Origin: Paracoccus limosus
Lineage (GTDB): Bacteria; Pseudomonadota; Alphaproteobacteria; Rhodobacterales; Rhodobacteraceae
Direction of reading: 5' to 3'
DNA: 34,363 bases
NCBI RefSeq assembly: GCF_009711185.1
Contig: NZ_WMIF01000034.1
Span: forward strand, 1-34,363
In this document: positions 30,869-34,363 of the stretch, one piece after another
Layout of the letters: the number at the start of each line of letters is the position of its first letter
Numbering within the stretch: position 1 is the stretch's first letter
Made by a program: the position numbers and the translations under genes
The notes under the pieces: generated by a model
Databases searched by the model: none
Seen by the model: only the letters and a program-made list of their open reading frames with translations
What the model was told of the DNA's origin: nothing

Positions 30869-31612
30869 ATGTTGGGAATCGAACTCGCTGATGCCGCCTT
30901 CCTGCCCGCCGCGCTGGTCGCGTTGCTGGCGGGGATCCTGTCCTTTCTGTCGCCCTGCGTGTTGCCGGTGGTGCCGCCCTATCTGGCCTATATGACCGGG
31001 GTTGGGGTCGGCAGCCTGCGCCAGCGCGAGCGCAGCGCCGTGGTGCCGGCGCTGTTCTTTATCCTTGGCCTATCCACGGTATTCCTGCTGATGGGCATGG
31101 CGGCCTCGGCCTTTGGCCGGCTGTTCCTGCAATGGCAGGGCTGGCTGGCGCGTGGTGCGGGCGTCGTGGTCATCATCATGGGCCTGCATTTCCTGCGCAT
31201 CATCCGCATTCCCTTTCTGGACAGCGAGGCGCGGCTGGATGCCGGCGACAAGGGCGGCAGTTCCTTTGGGGCCTATGTTCTGGGGTTGGCCTTTGCCTTT
31301 GGCTGGACACCCTGTATCGGCCCGCAACTGGGGATGATCCTGTCGCTGGCCGCGACCGGGGCCGAGGCCGGGCGTGGCGCGGCGCTGCTGGCGATCTATG
31401 CGTTGGGGCTGGGCATCCCGTTCCTGCTGTCGGCGATCTTCATCAACCGGGCCATGGGGTTGATGAACCGGATCAAGCCACATCTGAAGCTGATCGAGCG
31501 CATCATGGGCGGCCTGCTGGTCGTCGTCGGTGTGGCGCTGCTGACCGGGGCGTTTCCGACCTTTGCCTATTGGCTGCTGGAAACCTTTCCCTGGCTTGCC
31601 GCGCTGGGTTAG
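30869..31612 (+). CDS. ccdA: Cytochrome c biogenesis / thiol-reductant membrane protein CcdA
   Basis: This 247-residue, six-helix inner-membrane protein carries reducing power from cytoplasmic thioredoxin to periplasmic partners, needed for cytochrome c maturation and disulfide repair. The paired cysteines are in FLSPCVLP (about residue 29) and GWTPCIGP (about 149), the hallmark of the CcdA/DsbD-beta family. Length is typical. The ATG at 30869 fits the family N-terminus; an in-frame ATG at 30851 abuts the rne terminator. Neither has a ribosome site, so a leaderless message is possible. Its stop overlaps the stop of the convergent crotonase gene by two bases. Confidence 0.92.
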   Translation: MLGIELADAAFLPAALVALLAGILSFLSPCVLPVVPPYLAYMTGVGVGSLRQRERSAVVPALFFILGLSTVFLLMGMAASAFGRLFLQWQGWLARGAGVVVIIMGLHFLRIIRIPFLDSEARLDAGDKGGSSFGAYVLGLAFAFGWTPCIGPQLGMILSLAATGAEAGRGAALLAIYALGLGIPFLLSAIFINRAMGLMNRIKPHLKLIERIMGGLLVVVGVALLTGAFPTFAYWLLETFPWLAALG

Positions 31613-32400
31613 GCCCAGTCCGGCGGGCGCTTTTCCAGAAATGCCTGAATGCCCTCGGCCGTGGCCGGCAGCGTCAGGTTCTCGCAGATGACCCGGCCCG
31701 TCGCGGCATAAGCCTCGGGCGGGGCCATGCCGTTTTGCGCATGAAAGGCGCGCTTGCCCAGCCGCACCGCCTCGGGCAGCTTGCTGGCGATCTGCCGGGC
31801 CAGCGCCATGGTTTGATCCGCCAGCGCCTCGGGCCGGCAGATGCGGTTGATCAGACCCAGCTCGTGCGCGCGGGCGGCGTCGATGAAATCGCCGGTGACC
31901 AGCAGCTCAAACGCCGCACGCGGCGGGATGGCGCGGCTGAGCGCCACCATCGGCGTCGCGCAGAACAGGCCGATATTGACGCCATTGACGCCAAAACGCG
32001 TCCCTTCGGCCGCGACGGCCAGGTCGCAGCTGGCGACCAGCTGGCAGCCGGCGGCGGTGGCGATGCCCTGCACCTCGGCGATCACCGGCTGGGGCAGGGC
32101 GGGCAGTTTCTGCATCATCTCCGCGCAGGCCGCAAACAAGCGTTCATGCGCCGCCCGGCCGTCATCGGCGTCGCTGCGCGCACTTTGGATCTCGCGCAGG
32201 TCATGGCCGGCGCAAAAGGCCTTGCCGCGCGCGGCGATGATCAGGACGCGGGCCGGTGAGGCCGCGACCGCATCCAGTGCCTCGGACAGCGCAGCGATCA
32301 TCGCAACCGACAGCGCATTGTGATTCTGCGGGCTGTTCAGGATCAGCCGCACCACCGGCCCGTGATCTTCGCGCTGCAGCAGCGGCTCGCCATGCGTCAT
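31609..32400 (-). CDS. Crotonase-fold protein, ECHDC3-like (annotated type: enoyl-CoA hydratase)
   Basis: The 263-residue protein has a crotonase fold: NHNALS (26-31), oxyanion loop AFCAGHDLRE (61-70) and GIATAAGCQL (112-121). The hydratase glutamate after GGGCE is Gln120 here. The second glutamate site is replaced by NGVNIGLFCATP (139-150), a motif shared with ECHDC3 proteins. Classical hydratase activity is therefore doubtful; the fold also supports isomerases, hydrolases and non-catalytic acyl-CoA proteins. It starts at 32400 behind GGGAG; a longer frame upstream is antisense to the thioesterase. It is divergent from a PaaI-type thioesterase, which fits acyl-CoA metabolism. Confidence 0.85.
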   Translation of the reverse strand: MTHGEPLLQREDHGPVVRLILNSPQNHNALSVAMIAALSEALDAVAASPARVLIIAARGKAFCAGHDLREIQSARSDADDGRAAHERLFAACAEMMQKLPALPQPVIAEVQGIATAAGCQLVASCDLAVAAEGTRFGVNGVNIGLFCATPMVALSRAIPPRAAFELLVTGDFIDAARAHELGLINRICRPEALADQTMALARQIASKLPEAVRLGKRAFHAQNGMAPPEAYAATGRVICENLTLPATAEGIQAFLEKRPPDWA

Positions 32401-32466
32401 GTTCTGCTCCCTTGTCCTCTGTATCCCCGCGCGCCAGTCTAGCTGCGGGCAGGGCAGGGGGAAAGC

Positions 32467-32889
32467 ATGGGGCTGGCGATGGATGTGGCGGGGCTGAACG
32501 GCTTCATCGAGCGGGCCTTTCCGCAGGTGGCGGGCCAGATCCGGGTCGAGTCGCTGGACGAGGTGCTGGTGGCGCGGCTGGTGGTCGATGACAGCCATTT
32601 GCGTCCGGGCGACACGATCAGCGGCCCGGCGATGTTCGCCCTGGCCGATGTGGCGATCTATCTGGCGATTCTGGCCCGCATCGGCGAGGTGGCGCTGGCC
32701 GTGACCACCAATGCCTCGATCGACTTCATGCGCAAGCCGCAGGCCGGGCGCGATCTTCTGGCCGAATGCCGGATCCTGAAGCTGGGCCGGCAGCTGGCGG
32801 TGGGCGATTGCCTGATCCGCTCGGAGGGCCAGCCCGAGCCGGTGGCGCGCTGTTCGATGACCTATGCGATTCCGCCCGGGCGCGGCTGA
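32467..32889 (+). CDS. PaaI-type hotdog thioesterase
   Basis: This 140-residue hotdog-fold protein of the PaaI thioesterase family probably hydrolyses an acyl- or aryl-CoA ester in the cytoplasm. The core helix and loop GDTISGPAMFALADVAIYLAIL (about 48-69) carries the catalytic Asp in the ADVA stretch. TTNASIDFMRKPQAGRDLLAE (about 79-99) is the typical beta-strand pair. The ATG follows AGGGGGAA. It is divergent from the ECHDC3-like gene across 66 bases, so the two may share control. The substrate is unknown; no phenylacetate genes are visible here. Confidence 0.85.
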   Translation: MGLAMDVAGLNGFIERAFPQVAGQIRVESLDEVLVARLVVDDSHLRPGDTISGPAMFALADVAIYLAILARIGEVALAVTTNASIDFMRKPQAGRDLLAECRILKLGRQLAVGDCLIRSEGQPEPVARCSMTYAIPPGRG

Positions 32890-32909
32890 AAAGCCTCCGA
32901 AACGCGGGC

Positions 32910-32938
32910 TTGCGGAGCGGTATTAATATACCTATTTT
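32910..32938 (+). promoter_or_regulatory. Promoter of rplM-rpsI
   Basis: TTGCGG (32910-32915) and TATTTT (32933-32938) are 17 bases apart. The spacer contains the inverted repeat GGTAT-TAAT-ATACC (32919-32932). Transcription from here would give a leader of about 100 bases before rplM, long enough for ribosomal-protein autoregulation. Confidence 0.7.
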
Positions 32939-33046
32939 GTAAGCGGCTGATATTGATGGGGAAAACGCCGCTCACCGCGCTTGATTTGCGCGCGGCTTTC
33001 GTCGATACACCCACATCTCGAATTCACATCCCCAAAGGGACGACAG

Positions 33047-33511
33047 ATGAAAACTTATACCGCAAAACCGGCGGAGATCGAGAAGAAGTGGATCCTGATC
33101 GACGCCGAGGGCGTCGTTCTGGGCCGTCTTGCCTCGATCGTTGCGATGCGCCTGCGTGGCAAGCACAAGCCGACCTTCACGCCGCACATGGACATGGGCG
33201 ACAACGTCATCATCATCAACGCCGACAAGGTGCAGATGACCGGCGACAAGCGCGACCAGAAGAAATACTTCTGGCACACGGGCCACCCGGGCGGCATCAA
33301 GCACCGCACCGCGCGTCAGGTTCTGGAAGGCGCTCACCCCGAGCGCGTCGTGACCAAGGCTGTTGAGCGCATGATCTCGCGCAACAAGCTGGGCAAGAAG
33401 CAGATGACCAACCTGCGCGTCTATGCCGGCGCCGAACATCCGCATGAAGCGCAGCAGCCCGAAGTTCTGGATGTCAAATCCATGAACGCCAAGAACACCC
33501 GGAGCGCCTGA
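33047..33511 (+). CDS. rplM: 50S ribosomal protein L13
   Basis: L13 is an early-assembling protein of the large ribosomal subunit that binds 23S rRNA. The 154-residue sequence has the family start [19 protein letters not shown] (2-20), the GRLASIVA and GDNVIIINA segments, [13 protein letters not shown] (about 73-85) and the MISRNKLGK stretch. An AAAGGGA ribosome site precedes the chosen ATG; a longer in-frame start upstream is not supported. It is followed two bases later by rpsI, the usual alphaproteobacterial pair. Confidence 0.97.
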   Translation: MKTYTAKPAEIEKKWILIDAEGVVLGRLASIVAMRLRGKHKPTFTPHMDMGDNVIIINADKVQMTGDKRDQKKYFWHTGHPGGIKHRTARQVLEGAHPERVVTKAVERMISRNKLGKKQMTNLRVYAGAEHPHEAQQPEVLDVKSMNAKNTRSA

Positions 33512-33513
33512 TC

Positions 33514-33993
33514 ATGGTCGAAGACATCAAAACCCTGGACGACCTGAAATCGGTCACCACCGTCGCTGTCGCCGAAGCGCCCGTGCGTGAAGCGCAACGT
33601 GACGCCCAAGGCCGCGCCTATGCCACCGGCAAACGCAAAGACGCGGTCGCCCGCGTCTGGGTGAAGCCCGGTTCGGGCAAAGTCGTCGTCAACGGCAAGG
33701 ACATCTCGGAATATTTCGCGCGTCCGGTGCTGCAGATGATCCTGCGCCAGCCCTTCGAGGTTGCCGGCGTTGTCGGTCAATACGACGTCTATGCCACCGT
33801 CGCCGGTGGCGGTCTTTCGGGTCAGGCTGGTGCGGTCAAGCACGGCATCTCGAAAGCCCTGCAACTGCATGAGCCGTCGCTGCGTGGCGCCCTGAAAGCC
33901 GCTGGCTTCCTGACCCGCGACTCGCGCGTCGTCGAACGCAAGAAATACGGCAAGGCGAAAGCCCGTCGCTCGTTCCAGTTCTCGAAGCGCTGA
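33514..33993 (+). CDS. rpsI: 30S ribosomal protein S9
   Basis: S9 belongs to the head of the small ribosomal subunit, and its C-terminal tail reaches the P-site tRNA. The 159-residue protein has a 30-residue N-terminal extension common in alphaproteobacteria. The conserved [17 protein letters not shown] segment follows, and it ends in [11 protein letters not shown], the invariant Lys/Arg terminus. It starts two bases after the rplM stop, so the two are co-translated. A terminator lies 24 bases downstream. Confidence 0.97.
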   Translation: MVEDIKTLDDLKSVTTVAVAEAPVREAQRDAQGRAYATGKRKDAVARVWVKPGSGKVVVNGKDISEYFARPVLQMILRQPFEVAGVVGQYDVYATVAGGGLSGQAGAVKHGISKALQLHEPSLRGALKAAGFLTRDSRVVERKKYGKAKARRSFQFSKR

Positions 33994-34017
33994 TCTGGTT
34001 CGCCATATGCTTGTCGA

Positions 34018-34043
34018 AACGCGGTCCCTCGGGGCCGCGTTTT
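34018..34043 (+). terminator. Rho-independent terminator of rplM-rpsI
   Basis: AACGCGGTCC (34018-34027) pairs with GGGCCGCGTT (34032-34041), including one U-G pair, around loop CTCG. The arm itself ends in TT and two more T follow. Confidence 0.8.
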
Positions 34044-34256
34044 GCATTTCCGGCCCCGGAATCGCCGAGTCGGCGGTGGGCCCTGCGGGCATCGGGTCCG
34101 TTTCCGGTGTGATTCCGGCGGGAGATTCGGGGAATCGAGTCTCGCAGCTGCCGACGGCGCGCGCATCTAGCGTCAGCGCTGCCCGGAAAGGTGACATAAA
34201 AATGACGGAATTTCATTGGCTTGATGAAAAACTTTCGTCTCCCTTCATTTTTTCAC
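34044..34256. other. Intergenic region upstream of the right-edge promoter
   Basis: No gene is seen between the rpsI terminator and the promoter at 34257. The last 60 bases become A/T-rich (for example TTCATTTTTTCAC at 34244-34256), which could serve as an UP element for a strong promoter. Confidence 0.5.
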
Positions 34257-34285
34257 TTGCGGGTTTGGTTTGTGGGGCCTAGATA
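34257..34285 (+). promoter_or_regulatory. Strong stable-RNA-type promoter, probably of an rRNA operon
   Basis: TTGCGG (34257-34262) and TAGATA (34280-34285) are exactly 17 bases apart, behind an A/T-rich tract. From 34286 to the window end the sequence is non-coding and forms CCGCC/GGCGG (34286-34304). No ribosome site or start follows. This is what a ribosomal RNA operon leader in Rhodobacterales looks like, but the 16S gene itself would lie outside the window. Confidence 0.65.
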
Positions 34286-34363
34286 CCGCCTCACCGAAAC
34301 GGCGGCAGCGTCGGACGGGACGGACGGACCGGGAAGTACCTGGGAAGTTTGGGAAAATTCGGG

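Noticed and set aside
690..34000. CRISPR arrays or tandem repeats
   Set aside because: No regularly spaced direct repeats were found; the only repeated coding DNA is the HD-domain duplication.

Overview
The window is GC-rich (most genes use G/C in third codon positions) and densely packed on both strands. Its gene content points to an alphaproteobacterium of the Rhodobacterales, most likely Paracoccus or a close relative. The clues are an IscR-type regulator lacking the usual cysteine trio, an RNase E with a long acidic insertion in its S1 domain, the alternative carboxyspermidine polyamine pathway, and an NADP isocitrate dehydrogenase of the eukaryote-like class. The assignment rests on remembered family traits, not on a search. 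I see no phage, no intact insertion sequence and no CRISPR array.

Layout from left to right. Positions 1-571 are non-coding or unrecognised. A catechol ortho-cleavage operon follows (catB-catC-catA on the minus strand, catR divergent; 572-4147). Next, a secreted alkaline phosphatase behind a candidate Pho box (4184-6014) is followed by a three-gene export/metal-type module: a Tat-exported CxxC protein, an ABC ATPase, and an FtsX-like permease with a histidine-rich loop (6078-8476). A small DUF2171-like gene separates these from a sulfur-type locus (8920-11625). That locus holds a persulfide-dioxygenase-like metallo-beta-lactamase protein, a Crp/Fnr regulator and two half-size YeeE/YedE transporters, and the same 15-bp palindrome lies in front of both outward transcription units. 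Then come tRNA-Glu, a GT61-like glycosyltransferase, a GlxA/AraC regulator, an AI-2E permease, a two-gene carboxyspermidine operon and a BadF-type sugar kinase.

The right half starts with an orphan IscR-like gene divergent from an alpha/beta hydrolase. A protein with two tandem HD domains, icd (behind a perfect 18-bp palindrome) and purQ follow. A DctB/DctD-like two-component pair comes next; its response regulator lacks the sigma-54 GAFTGA loop. After it are rne with a long leader, ccdA, an ECHDC3-like crotonase, a PaaI-type thioesterase and rplM-rpsI. The window ends in a strong promoter that looks like the start of an rRNA operon.

The best candidate for an undescribed system is the sulfur locus: two operators, a regulator with a C-x5-C pair and CRP-like recognition residues, and the transporter and enzyme units it would control. 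Second are the histidine-loop ABC module beside the zinc-dependent phosphatase and the GAFTGA-less DctD. No searches were run; all family names come from reading motifs.
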